Shown: positions 14,133-20,915 of the stretch, one piece after another
Numbering within the stretch: position 1 is the first letter of the stretch
How the letters are laid out: every line of letters starts with the position of its first letter
IMG/VR virus record: IMGVR_UViG_3300043409_000539
Location: 1-20,915 of that record
Strand: one strand, 5' to 3'
DNA: 20,915 bases
Origin: a virus
The notes under the pieces: generated by a model
The model's database searches: none
Told to the model about the DNA's origin: nothing
Seen by the model: only the letters and a program-made list of their open reading frames with translations
Position numbers and translations under genes: made by a program

Positions 14133-14557
14133 TGACTACCATCGCATATCACCACGAAAGAAAAGAGATCGCATACGACGGAAGAACAACTCGCGGCAAC
14201 ACGATCATGAGCGACAGCTCAGAAAAGATGGTTGAGCAAGGTGGTGTGAAATTCTTCTTGTGTGGCGCAACCTGCGACTACGACCTTCTGATTTCTATGT
14301 ACTTTGGTGATAAGCCAGGTCTTGTTCCAGAGGCAAACGCATTTGTTATTGATGGCGGCATTGTTTATAGGATCGGATGCCAAGATGATGGAGTGTTCTG
14401 GAAGTGCAAGCCAGATTGCAATGATGCAATAGGTAGTGGGTGGACTCTGGCTCTGTCTGCAATGGATTTCGGCAAGGGCGCACGTGAAGCGGTTGAGTAC
14501 GCCGCAACGCGAGACACTTGCACTGGCGGGAAAATAACAGTGGTAGGAGTTGAATGA
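14132..14557 (+). CDS. HslV / proteasome beta-like Ntn hydrolase (putative threonine peptidase)
   Basis: This 141-aa protein resembles HslV, the peptidase of the bacterial HslUV protease (~175 aa). After loss of the initiator Met the N-terminus is Thr-Thr-Ile, as in HslV, whose first Thr is the nucleophile. Two positions earlier than in HslV come Asp15-Gly16 (HslV Asp17), GNT at 21-23 and Lys31 (HslV Lys33), the residues that support the catalytic Thr. FLCGATCD mirrors FAGGTAD, and AIGSGWTLALSA mirrors the AIGSGG segment. The missing ~35 residues are mainly central. No HslU-like ATPase is present. The gene overlaps gp10 by one base (TAATG, GAGG upstream) and gp26 by one base, so it is expressed with the tail genes. 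It might process or protect virion proteins; that is inference. Confidence 0.82.
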   Translation: MTTIAYHHERKEIAYDGRTTRGNTIMSDSSEKMVEQGGVKFFLCGATCDYDLLISMYFGDKPGLVPEANAFVIDGGIVYRIGCQDDGVFWKCKPDCNDAIGSGWTLALSAMDFGKGAREAVEYAATRDTCTGGKITVVGVE

Positions 14558-15237
14558 TGGCAGTGGAAAAACCAACACCGGTGAGTGTAGAGGCGCGTCG
14601 TCTTGATGTGTCGATACTTCCTCTTAACTTCAGCATCCCGCTAACTGACTTCTTGGTTGGGCAAAATGACGACCTATCAAACGTAGCAGGGAAAGCAAAC
14701 GATGCCGCCAATGGCGCTTACATTGCGCAGCTAACCAACGATGAACAGGACGCCGTACTTGCTGAGCACACTCAGCAGATACAGGGTCTCGATTTTCGCC
14801 TTATTGCCGCAGAGGCAACGCTCGAAGACCATGAGATTCGCATAACCAGCAATACCGACCGCCTAGATATCGTTGAGCCAAAGGTTAGCGCCCTAGAAGG
14901 TCAGGTTGTTAGTCTTGACAGCAGAATAACCCTTGTGGAGGGCGACTATGTTAGCAAGTCAATTACCACAATGCAGACTCTTGCCAGCCCAATTTCTGTT
15001 GCTACCAGCTACAGCGTTGGCGGGATAAAGGTTGTCGGGGTTCGCAACACTGGTTGGACGGCGGCTGGAGGAACTGTTGTCGCAAACAAGGGCGTTTGGA
15101 ATCCAAACACCTTGGCGGCAGCATCTGCCACCTACTCACAGGCTGAGGCTAACGCAGTAAGGCAACAGCTTAACGCGACAGAGGCTCGCTTAAAAGCCAT
15201 AGAGCAAATGGCCCGAACTCACGGATTAATTAACTAG
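14557..15237 (+). CDS. 26: Tail needle, P22 gp26-like
   Basis: gp26 is a trimeric needle that plugs the tail and penetrates the outer membrane. The N-terminal motif RRLDVSILPLN (14-24) matches the P22 segment that anchors in gp10, and GKANDAANGAYIAQLTNDEQDAV has a direct P22 counterpart. A long coiled coil follows (~60-128) with regular hydrophobic spacing. DYVSK at ~130, then LASPISVATSYSVGG and TGWTAAGG, match the P22 C-terminal part, as does the final RTHGLIN. Length (226 aa against 233) is normal. AGGAG is seven bases before ATG 14557; another ATG at 14554 would be only four away. Coupling to the HslV-like gene is tight. Confidence 0.95.
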   Translation: MAVEKPTPVSVEARRLDVSILPLNFSIPLTDFLVGQNDDLSNVAGKANDAANGAYIAQLTNDEQDAVLAEHTQQIQGLDFRLIAAEATLEDHEIRITSNTDRLDIVEPKVSALEGQVVSLDSRITLVEGDYVSKSITTMQTLASPISVATSYSVGGIKVVGVRNTGWTAAGGTVVANKGVWNPNTLAAASATYSQAEANAVRQQLNATEARLKAIEQMARTHGLIN

Positions 15238-15611
15238 TGGAGCGCATATCTAGATCTGACGGGGTGCGCCTAATGCGCCTGTGGGGCGTGGAAGACTGGC
15301 CTGACGTTGATGCTGATTACCGGCTTTGGTGCGACTGCGGGGTGTTTGCAATAATGCCAATGGATGGGTTCACGGATATTCACATGGCGATGGATAAGCG
15401 CGGGAGAAGGCATTGCAGAGATGCCGTGTCGTCCCTTCTATCAATGCTAGAGAGTCAAGGGGTCAGAGAGGTTAGGGCGATGATCGAGGTTAGTTATCGC
15501 CAAGTGTGCAATCTAGCAATCAAGATGGGGTTTCATCACTGCGGAATGATAGTTGGTCGCCGCCTTGATGGTACAATCACAGAGGTTATAGAAATGAGGA
15601 AGTCACTATGA
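15237..15611 (+). CDS. Gene 14-position protein with GNAT-like C-terminus
   Basis: In P22 the gene between the needle and gene 7 is 14, needed for infectious particles; this 124-aa protein holds the same place. Its C-terminal half (VREVRAMIEVSYRQVCNLAIKMGFHHCGMIVGRR, described in part: ...VCNLAIKMGFHHCG, ~91-104) resembles the final helix-strand of GNAT acyltransferases. The expected acetyl-CoA pyrophosphate loop (Q/RxxGxG/A) is not evident, so it may be a degenerate fold used structurally. Five cysteines are present. The GTG at 15237 overlaps the needle stop (TAGTG) without a good ribosome site. ATG 15273, after GGGG, is an alternative start. Confidence 0.7.
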   Translation: MERISRSDGVRLMRLWGVEDWPDVDADYRLWCDCGVFAIMPMDGFTDIHMAMDKRGRRHCRDAVSSLLSMLESQGVREVRAMIEVSYRQVCNLAIKMGFHHCGMIVGRRLDGTITEVIEMRKSL

Positions 15612-16228
15612 GTTTCGTTGGTGATGCAATAGGAAGCGTTGTTGGAGGGATTACCGGATCAAACAAGGCTGCTGACGCGCAAATTGACGCAGCAAACAAG
15701 AGCGCCAACCTAAGCCAGGAGCAGTTCCAGCAGATTCAGCAGAACCTTGCCCCATTCCTTCAATTTGGCACGGGCCAGTTGCAAGGACTTGGCGGGCTAA
15801 TGCAGCCACTGAATCGACAGCATGAGCTATCACAATTCTATAGCGGACCAGAGTTTGCCATGCAGTCACAGCAGGCGAGGGGGCAGCAACTGGCGGCGTC
15901 AGAGGCAACCGGTGGGCTTGGTTCTACATCAACAGGTAATGCGCTTGCCTCGATCGCGCCGCAGCTTGGAATGAACTACCTTGGGCAGCGAGAGGCGCAG
16001 CAGGCTGACATGTTCAACCGCTTATTCGCTGGCGCAGGGATGGGCCTTAACGCAGCAGCGCAACAGGGGCAGGCAGGGCAGAACTACGCAAGCCAAGCAA
16101 GCCAGGCATACAATCAGGCAGGGGCGGCTCAGGCTGGTGCCGCAGGCTCTGGATTTAATAGCCTGATGGGACTTGGTGGCGCGTTCATTGGTGCTGGAGG
16201 CCTTCCTGGCCTTGGAAAACTGTTTTAA
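15608..16228 (+). CDS. 7: DNA ejection protein, gp7 position
   Basis: First of three ejection proteins that travel with the phage DNA and are thought to form a channel across the cell envelope. The 206-aa protein starts MSFVGDAIGSVVGGITGS, a glycine-rich amphipathic or hydrophobic segment. A Gln-rich helix follows at ~36-50 and an Ala/Gln/Gly-rich C-terminal half at ~140-206, with a second hydrophobic glycine run near the end. This low-complexity composition is typical of phage DNA transfer proteins. Direct similarity to P22 gp7 cannot be judged by eye, so the number rests on order and size (P22 gp7 229 aa). The ATG overlaps the previous stop (ATGA), with GAGGAAG upstream. Confidence 0.8.
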   Translation: MSFVGDAIGSVVGGITGSNKAADAQIDAANKSANLSQEQFQQIQQNLAPFLQFGTGQLQGLGGLMQPLNRQHELSQFYSGPEFAMQSQQARGQQLAASEATGGLGSTSTGNALASIAPQLGMNYLGQREAQQADMFNRLFAGAGMGLNAAAQQGQAGQNYASQASQAYNQAGAAQAGAAGSGFNSLMGLGGAFIGAGGLPGLGKLF

Positions 16229-16237
16229 GGGGGAGTG

Positions 16238-17482
16238 ATGGCTATCCAACCAATTGACTATTCATCTGCTGGCTTGCAGGCGCTACAAGGAGGCCTGCAG
16301 GCTGGCCTTGGCCTACGCGAGGCTGGCATGCGCCAGCAGATATTCGACCAACAGCAGGCGCAGCGGGCAAAACAACAGGAGTTCGGGCTGGCACTTAAAT
16401 CGGCATGGGAATCTGGCGACCAGAAATCCATGGTTGACCTGATCGCGTCAAACCCAGAGCAGCTGCAAACCATCCAGGGATTGATGGGGTTTCAAGACCA
16501 ACAGAAGCGTCAGGCTATCGGAAACGTTGCATCACAGCTAACGGCTGCTCTTGATAGTGGAAACATGCAGGGAGCGGCTGGGGTAATCCAGTCAAATGCG
16601 GAAACGCTGCAATCTATGGGGCAAGACCCCATGGAACTACTTCAGCAGTTGCAGCAAGACCCTGGCTCGCTGCGCAAAGGCGCTGATTCCATGATGCTGC
16701 TGACGATGACCCCTGATCAGGTTGTGGCATACAAGCAGAAGCTCGAAGACCAGCAACTAAAGCGCGACCAGCTCAATGTGCAGATGCGCGGGCAGGACAT
16801 TACCGCAAGGGGTCAAGACATATCAGCAGGAAGTGCGGCAGCAGATAGAGAGCTTAGGCGCCTTGATAATGAGCAAAAGTACCTAGATAGGCAGCTAGCA
16901 AGGGAAACCAACGATCTAAAGCGACAAGAGATACAGCAAAAGATGAATATTGCCGCTGAAAAATCAGACACCATGAAGCGCGAAAAGATGGCCGCAGGGG
17001 AGGCCGCAATATCAACATTTGACAGGTCAATCAACACAATTGACGAGATACTTTCTGATCCTGCGCTACCAAGCGCTGTTGGCGTTAAGGGCATCACCTC
17101 ATACCTTCCTGGTTCTGACGCGCAGACAGTAAAGGCAAAAATTGAAACGCTGAAGTCTCAGTCATTCCTAAATGAAGTTGAGAAGATGAAGGGGCTTGGG
17201 GCACTCACAGAAGCCGAGGGGCAGCGCCTTGTTTCTGCCATCGGCTCTCTTGACCGAGACATGCCAGAGAAGGCATTTAAGGCTGAGTTATCCAAGATAC
17301 GCGGATACATGGAAACTAGGAAGTCGGCCGCAGCCAATAAATATGACATTAAGATCCAGAAGCCTAGCACTGAGCAACAGTCAGCCGCCGCCCCACAGCA
17401 AGCAGTTGACTATCTTAATGCAAACCCGCAATTCAAAGGCGCATTCAAGAAGAAATATGGCTACTTGCCGGAGGGGATGTAA
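16238..17482 (+). CDS. 20: DNA ejection protein, gp20 position
   Basis: The second ejection protein, 414 aa (P22 gp20 471 aa). The N-terminal ~160 residues are Ala/Gln-rich helices. A long charged coiled coil spans ~170-250, followed by a helical region containing LDRDMPEKAFKAELSKIRGYM (described here as ~342-362). The C-terminus carries AVDYLNANPQFKGAFKKKYG (~387-406), a motif found at the ends of various phage virion proteins and sometimes associated with peptidoglycan or envelope crossing. ATG 16238 follows AGGGGGAG; GTG 16235 is one codon earlier and less likely. The stop overlaps the next start (TAATG). There is no membrane segment, which fits a soluble channel component. Confidence 0.85.
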   Translation: MAIQPIDYSSAGLQALQGGLQAGLGLREAGMRQQIFDQQQAQRAKQQEFGLALKSAWESGDQKSMVDLIASNPEQLQTIQGLMGFQDQQKRQAIGNVASQLTAALDSGNMQGAAGVIQSNAETLQSMGQDPMELLQQLQQDPGSLRKGADSMMLLTMTPDQVVAYKQKLEDQQLKRDQLNVQMRGQDITARGQDISAGSAAADRELRRLDNEQKYLDRQLARETNDLKRQEIQQKMNIAAEKSDTMKREKMAAGEAAISTFDRSINTIDEILSDPALPSAVGVKGITSYLPGSDAQTVKAKIETLKSQSFLNEVEKMKGLGALTEAEGQRLVSAIGSLDRDMPEKAFKAELSKIRGYMETRKSAAANKYDIKIQKPSTEQQSAAAPQQAVDYLNANPQFKGAFKKKYGYLPEGM

Positions 17483-19653
17483 TGGCAAACCCATTTGATC
17501 AGTTTGATGCACCAACAAAGTCTCAGGTCGGAGGGAATCCATTCGACCAGTTCGACACCACACGACAGGATTTACAGGCGTCAGGTATTGTTCAGCAACA
17601 GCAAATGCCAGACCTTTCCACGGAAGAGCTGGCGCGGCTTCCTAGCAACCCTGCTGAGTTTGCGCAGACAATGCGACAACCAAACTCAAAGTGGATTCAG
17701 CGCCAATACGATCTTAAGGGAGCTCAAGAGCGCGGAGGGCTAACCACTCTTGGCGCATCAATCGGCAAAGGCGTAATGAACGTAGCTCGAGGGCTCGGCA
17801 TTGCTGATGATGCCACCCAGCGAGAGAAAGAGCTGTTTGCAGCGTCAGAACAGCAATACCCAATCACTACAGCAACAGGTGAGGTTATCGGTGAAGCAGC
17901 GCCATTCGCACCACTCGGAGTGGCCGCAGGTGCCATCCCAGCTTTTGGCGCCAGAGTCGCGGCGTCCGGAGCTCTTGGCGCTGCCGAGGGCGGCATTGCG
18001 GCACTTGGTAGAACTGGTGACGCTGAACGAGCAGGAGAGGCGGCAGGTATTGGCGCTGTACTCGGCGCTGGGATTGAAACTGCTTTGCCTAGCCTTGGTC
18101 GGATTGGGAGTGCGATTTTTCGGCGGGTGAGTGGCAGAGCACCAGCGGGCGCATTGTTTGATTCAGCTGGGCAGCCAACAGCGGAAATGGCTGATGCCTT
18201 GCAAAAGGCAGGTGTTAGCCTTGCAGATCTGCAACAGTCAGCACTTGATGACCTGATGAAGTTGCCAGCGGGCTCAAGCCCAGGGCAGGCGGCTAGGGTG
18301 GCTCAGTTTGCGCAAGAGGGGATTCCATACACTAAGGGTGACATAACCCAGGCATTGCCACAGCAGGCCATGGAGGCTCGTCTTGCTGAGTCTGCAAGCG
18401 ACCCGCTGGCGCAACCAGTTCGCTCGATGCGCCTTGAGCAGTCTGAAAAGTTTCGTGGTGCTCTAGATGAGATGGTAAGGAAGCTAGGGGTACCTGAGCG
18501 CACGGGTGATTCACTAAAAGATGCGCTTTCAGGTAGAAAGTCGCTGATGAGCAAGGAAAAACGAGAGCTATACAAAACAGCCACCGATCAGGCTAGAGAG
18601 ATTGGAGGGGTGCCAGTGATGCCAGACAATATCCGGTCTGCTATACCGCTTGCTGACTTGGAAGATCTCGCCATAACAGCACCGGGGCCAATAGGCTCTC
18701 TTGATAAGTTGTTGGTTAAGTACGGGCTAAAGGAGGCGCCAGAAGGTGCTGATGTTTCGATCACCCCGCTGGCGATAGATAACGCAGAGCGATTCCGTAA
18801 ATCACTCAACGCAATAGAGAGGGGTGACACCACTGGTGCATCTAAGGTGGCAACCATGCCCATAAAAGAGGCTTTGGATGCCGAACTTGATCTGATGGTA
18901 GATGCTGCTGGCTCGTCAATCCCAAGCAGCCTGCTGGAGTCACTCCAGAAGGCTAGGGGTGTTACGAGAGATATTAAAACTGAGTTCAGCCCTCAAGCTA
19001 TGGCTGGCCGACTGATTGACGTAAAGCGTGATGGTGTGACGCCAGTAATTGAGGCATCAACCGTATCTCGCCGTCTGCTAGGCCCAGCTGGAACATTGGA
19101 GGATATGAGGCGCACTATGCAATCTCTTTCAAAGTCAGGAGGCAAGGGGGCGCAGGCGATTGGCGATCTACAAGCCACTGCCATTATGGATATCATGGAG
19201 GCTGGATTCGGGGCCACCAGTCGCAAGATTGACGGCGTACCAACTCTGGGTCCCGCAGCATTCCAGAAGGCGTTAAATAAGATCGGGGAGCCAAAGCTAA
19301 ATATACTTTTCAACAACAACAAGGAGTCGCTTTCCCGCCTAAAAAACCTTGGGAAGATCGCTGGTAGCATCCAGGCGCAGGCAGGAGCGATACCAAAGGG
19401 CTCAGCTAGCGTAATTTTAGACAGCCTGAACAAGATGGGGATCATGGGCATCAGCGCAAAAATTCCAGGGGCTGGCCTGCTTCTTGATGTAGTTGACACT
19501 GCCGCTAAGAATGCGGGAACAAAGCAAGCTGTTAAGCAGGCTTTGGATGCTAAGCCGGATCAGCTTAAAATGGCAATTCAGATAGACAGAAACTACCCAG
19601 CACTAGCCCAGGCTCTTGGCATTGCTGGATTAGCACAGACAACAGAGGAATAA
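17482..19653 (+). CDS. 16: DNA ejection protein, gp16 position
   Basis: The largest ejection protein, 723 aa (P22 gp16 609 aa); in P22 this protein acts in trans to get DNA across the inner membrane. Two copies of NPFDQFD lie at residues 3-9 and 19-25, a motif recurring at the ends of phage injection proteins. A glycine/alanine-rich hydrophobic region at ~133-210 (e.g. GAVLGAGIETALP) is a credible membrane-inserting segment. The remaining two thirds is helical and charged, ending with another hydrophobic helix pair (~645-680). I see no lytic transglycosylase motif, unlike some podophage internal proteins. It is coupled to the gp20-like gene by TAATG overlap, and the tailspike ATG starts 2 bases after its stop. 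Confidence 0.87.
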   Translation: MANPFDQFDAPTKSQVGGNPFDQFDTTRQDLQASGIVQQQQMPDLSTEELARLPSNPAEFAQTMRQPNSKWIQRQYDLKGAQERGGLTTLGASIGKGVMNVARGLGIADDATQREKELFAASEQQYPITTATGEVIGEAAPFAPLGVAAGAIPAFGARVAASGALGAAEGGIAALGRTGDAERAGEAAGIGAVLGAGIETALPSLGRIGSAIFRRVSGRAPAGALFDSAGQPTAEMADALQKAGVSLADLQQSALDDLMKLPAGSSPGQAARVAQFAQEGIPYTKGDITQALPQQAMEARLAESASDPLAQPVRSMRLEQSEKFRGALDEMVRKLGVPERTGDSLKDALSGRKSLMSKEKRELYKTATDQAREIGGVPVMPDNIRSAIPLADLEDLAITAPGPIGSLDKLLVKYGLKEAPEGADVSITPLAIDNAERFRKSLNAIERGDTTGASKVATMPIKEALDAELDLMVDAAGSSIPSSLLESLQKARGVTRDIKTEFSPQAMAGRLIDVKRDGVTPVIEASTVSRRLLGPAGTLEDMRRTMQSLSKSGGKGAQAIGDLQATAIMDIMEAGFGATSRKIDGVPTLGPAAFQKALNKIGEPKLNILFNNNKESLSRLKNLGKIAGSIQAQAGAIPKGSASVILDSLNKMGIMGISAKIPGAGLLLDVVDTAAKNAGTKQAVKQALDAKPDQLKMAIQIDRNYPALAQALGIAGLAQTTEE

Positions 19654-19655
19654 AC

Positions 19656-20915
19656 ATGGCAGACATTTTAGTAACCAGCCCTTACAGGCCATTCACCATG
19701 CCAAGCCAGTTCAAGGCGGTATTCAATGGGTTCATTTACTGTGGCACGGTTGATGCGGTAGATCCATCAAATTCCCAGGTTCAGGTGTACAAAGTTAACG
19801 AGGATGGCAGTCGCATCCCTGTCGCCCAGCCTCTGCGCACCAATGCTGGAGGCTTCCTTGTTTACAACGGGCAACCAGCCAAGTTTGTCACCGACTCAAA
19901 TCACAGCCTCCTTGTTCGTGACTCGCTAGGCGCTCAGGTTTGGTATGCGCCGAATATGGCATCAGTTGATCCAGACACCATGTATCAACAGATAATTAAT
20001 CACTATCTTTCTGATGTAGGATATCAAGGTATAGGTGACAACATAATAGCAAGGCTTTCCACCCTAAAGGCGAAGTTTGGCGTAGCTGCTTGGGCTCAGG
20101 CCGCAAACTACAAGACATTTCACATAGACATAAATGACACAAAATCATCAACATACAGCATACCAGCGGGTCAGACTGTCATACTTGATGGTGAGGTTGC
20201 TCATAGCGCAAGCTCGACCTGCTTCATGGCTCAAGGGGTCAGTGGGTGGCGCTTGACAGGGAATGGTAGGCTCAACGGAGGTAGCCTTCCTACTTCGCTA
20301 GATGCGCCTCACGTTGGGCTTCTTGTCACAGACTGTTTTGGATTCACGATTGATGGTTCGATAGACATAATCAATTTCAGGAGTAATGGCGCATATTTCG
20401 ACGGCACGTTCGAGGTGTCAGGCCCTGTATCATTCAGCCATGTAAGCGGCCTGCGACTCCATGACAACTGGATCAATCACACTCTATCAAATGGGTTTGC
20501 TGCTGAATATACCACGTTCACCGGATGCTGGAACTATGACGCGATTAGCATTGCCATGGTGGAGCAAACTGGGAATATCAACTACATAGGCGGGGGTGTT
20601 ACACACAGTAAAGGCGTGGGTCTATACTTGCAGCACCCAACATTCGGCGGCAACCCGCATCACGGGATGTTCGTCGGAACTATGTTTAACCACAGCGCTG
20701 GAGCAGGGGTGCTGGCAGAGGGGGTTGCCAACGGAATGCAGTTTATTGGCTGCAACTTCTACCATGGCGGCGCAAGCGATCGTGGACACATATTCCTTAA
20801 CAGCTCCAGAGGAATTAGTTTTGTCGGTGGTATTTTGGCCTGTGACGTGTACTGCAGGGAGAGTGACGGGGACCCGCACTTAGGCTGGAACAGCATTCGC
20901 GGAATGTTCGTTTTA
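19656..20915 (+). CDS. 9: Tailspike with P22 gp9-type head-binding domain (truncated by window end)
   Basis: The frame is open from ATG 19656 through the last base (420 codons, no stop), so the C-terminus is missing. Residues ~1-107 match the P22 gp9 head-binding domain (Pfam PF09008): SQFKAVFNGFIYCGTVD, NEDGSRIPVAQPL, NAGGFLVYNGQPAKFVTD. This trimeric domain attaches spikes to the tail. The body from ~155 on shows the short repeating strands of a right-handed beta-helix (GNGRLNGG, GVGLYL, GVANGMQFIGCNFYHGG), unlike the P22 sequence, as expected for a receptor-specific module that binds or cleaves O-antigen or capsule. Enzyme class and active site cannot be read from sequence by eye. The start lies two bases after the gp16 stop. 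Confidence 0.93.
   Translation, partial: MADILVTSPYRPFTMPSQFKAVFNGFIYCGTVDAVDPSNSQVQVYKVNEDGSRIPVAQPLRTNAGGFLVYNGQPAKFVTDSNHSLLVRDSLGAQVWYAPNMASVDPDTMYQQIINHYLSDVGYQGIGDNIIARLSTLKAKFGVAAWAQAANYKTFHIDINDTKSSTYSIPAGQTVILDGEVAHSASSTCFMAQGVSGWRLTGNGRLNGGSLPTSLDAPHVGLLVTDCFGFTIDGSIDIINFRSNGAYFDGTFEVSGPVSFSHVSGLRLHDNWINHTLSNGFAAEYTTFTGCWNYDAISIAMVEQTGNINYIGGGVTHSKGVGLYLQHPTFGGNPHHGMFVGTMFNHSAGAGVLAEGVANGMQFIGCNFYHGGASDRGHIFLNSSRGISFVGGILACDVYCRESDGDPHLGWNSIRGMFVL

Noticed and set aside
18993-19499. 168-residue open frame on the minus strand inside the gp16-like gene
   Set aside because: It is a shadow of a strongly coding plus-strand frame, has no plausible ribosome site or operon context, and shows low-complexity composition typical of antisense reading.
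1-20915. CRISPR arrays, tRNA genes, insertion sequences, frameshifts
   Set aside because: I saw no repeated spacer-like units, cloverleaf segments, transposase genes or broken reading frames; genes are tightly packed and the known proteins have normal lengths apart from the gp10 insert.

Overview
The window is a contiguous piece of the late (virion morphogenesis and DNA packaging) region of a short-tailed, P22-like double-stranded DNA phage or prophage. The call rests on protein content and order: small terminase (3' end only), large terminase, portal, scaffold, coat, gene 4 tail accessory factor, gene 10 hub, gene 26 tail needle, a gene 14-position protein, then three DNA ejection proteins in the order 7-20-16, and a tailspike with a P22 gp9-type head-binding N-terminus. 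Coat, gp4, gp10, gp26 and the tailspike N-terminus resemble remembered P22 proteins along their lengths. The host is probably a gammaproteobacterium. I see no integrase, attachment site, tRNA or host gene, so I cannot name the host or tell a virion genome from a prophage.

Layout: 1-4072 (+) packaging (terS end, terL, portal). 4078-5998 is an interruption of the late operon. It holds six small genes on the minus strand (70, 102, 42, 55, 224 and 64 aa) that are tightly packed, with their own sigma70-like promoter (5833-5860) and a terminator with a T-rich tail (4078-4098). Two of them, a four-cysteine zinc-finger microprotein and a two-cysteine membrane or exported microprotein, are under 60 aa and easily missed. 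Next to their promoter lie a divergent plus-strand promoter candidate and several short repeats or hairpins upstream of scaffold. 5999-8181 (+) is scaffold and coat. 8222-9358 (+) holds an EF-hand-like small protein, an N4 gp49/Sf6 gp66 family protein and gp4. 9360-12288 (+) is a three-gene insertion relative to P22, bounded by two similar hairpins: a beta-helix fibre-like protein, a 97-aa protein and a protein with a short collagen-like stretch. 12354-15237 (+) is gp10 with an extra ~130-residue domain, an HslV/proteasome-beta-like protein, and the gp26 needle. 15237-19653 (+) is a gp14-position GNAT-like protein and the three ejection proteins. 19656 to the end (+) is the tailspike, cut by the window edge.

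How they work together: the terminase pair cuts DNA and drives it through the portal into a procapsid built by scaffold and coat. gp4, gp10 and gp26 close the portal after packaging. The ejection proteins leave with the DNA at infection, and the tailspike (perhaps with the second fibre-like protein) binds and probably cleaves surface polysaccharide. Several hairpins punctuate the plus-strand operon, which would fit a late transcript made by antiterminated polymerase.

Most unusual items: the HslV-like peptidase with its putative catalytic residues kept, translationally coupled between gp10 and the tail needle; the reverse-oriented gene cassette between portal and scaffold; and the inserted domain in gp10.
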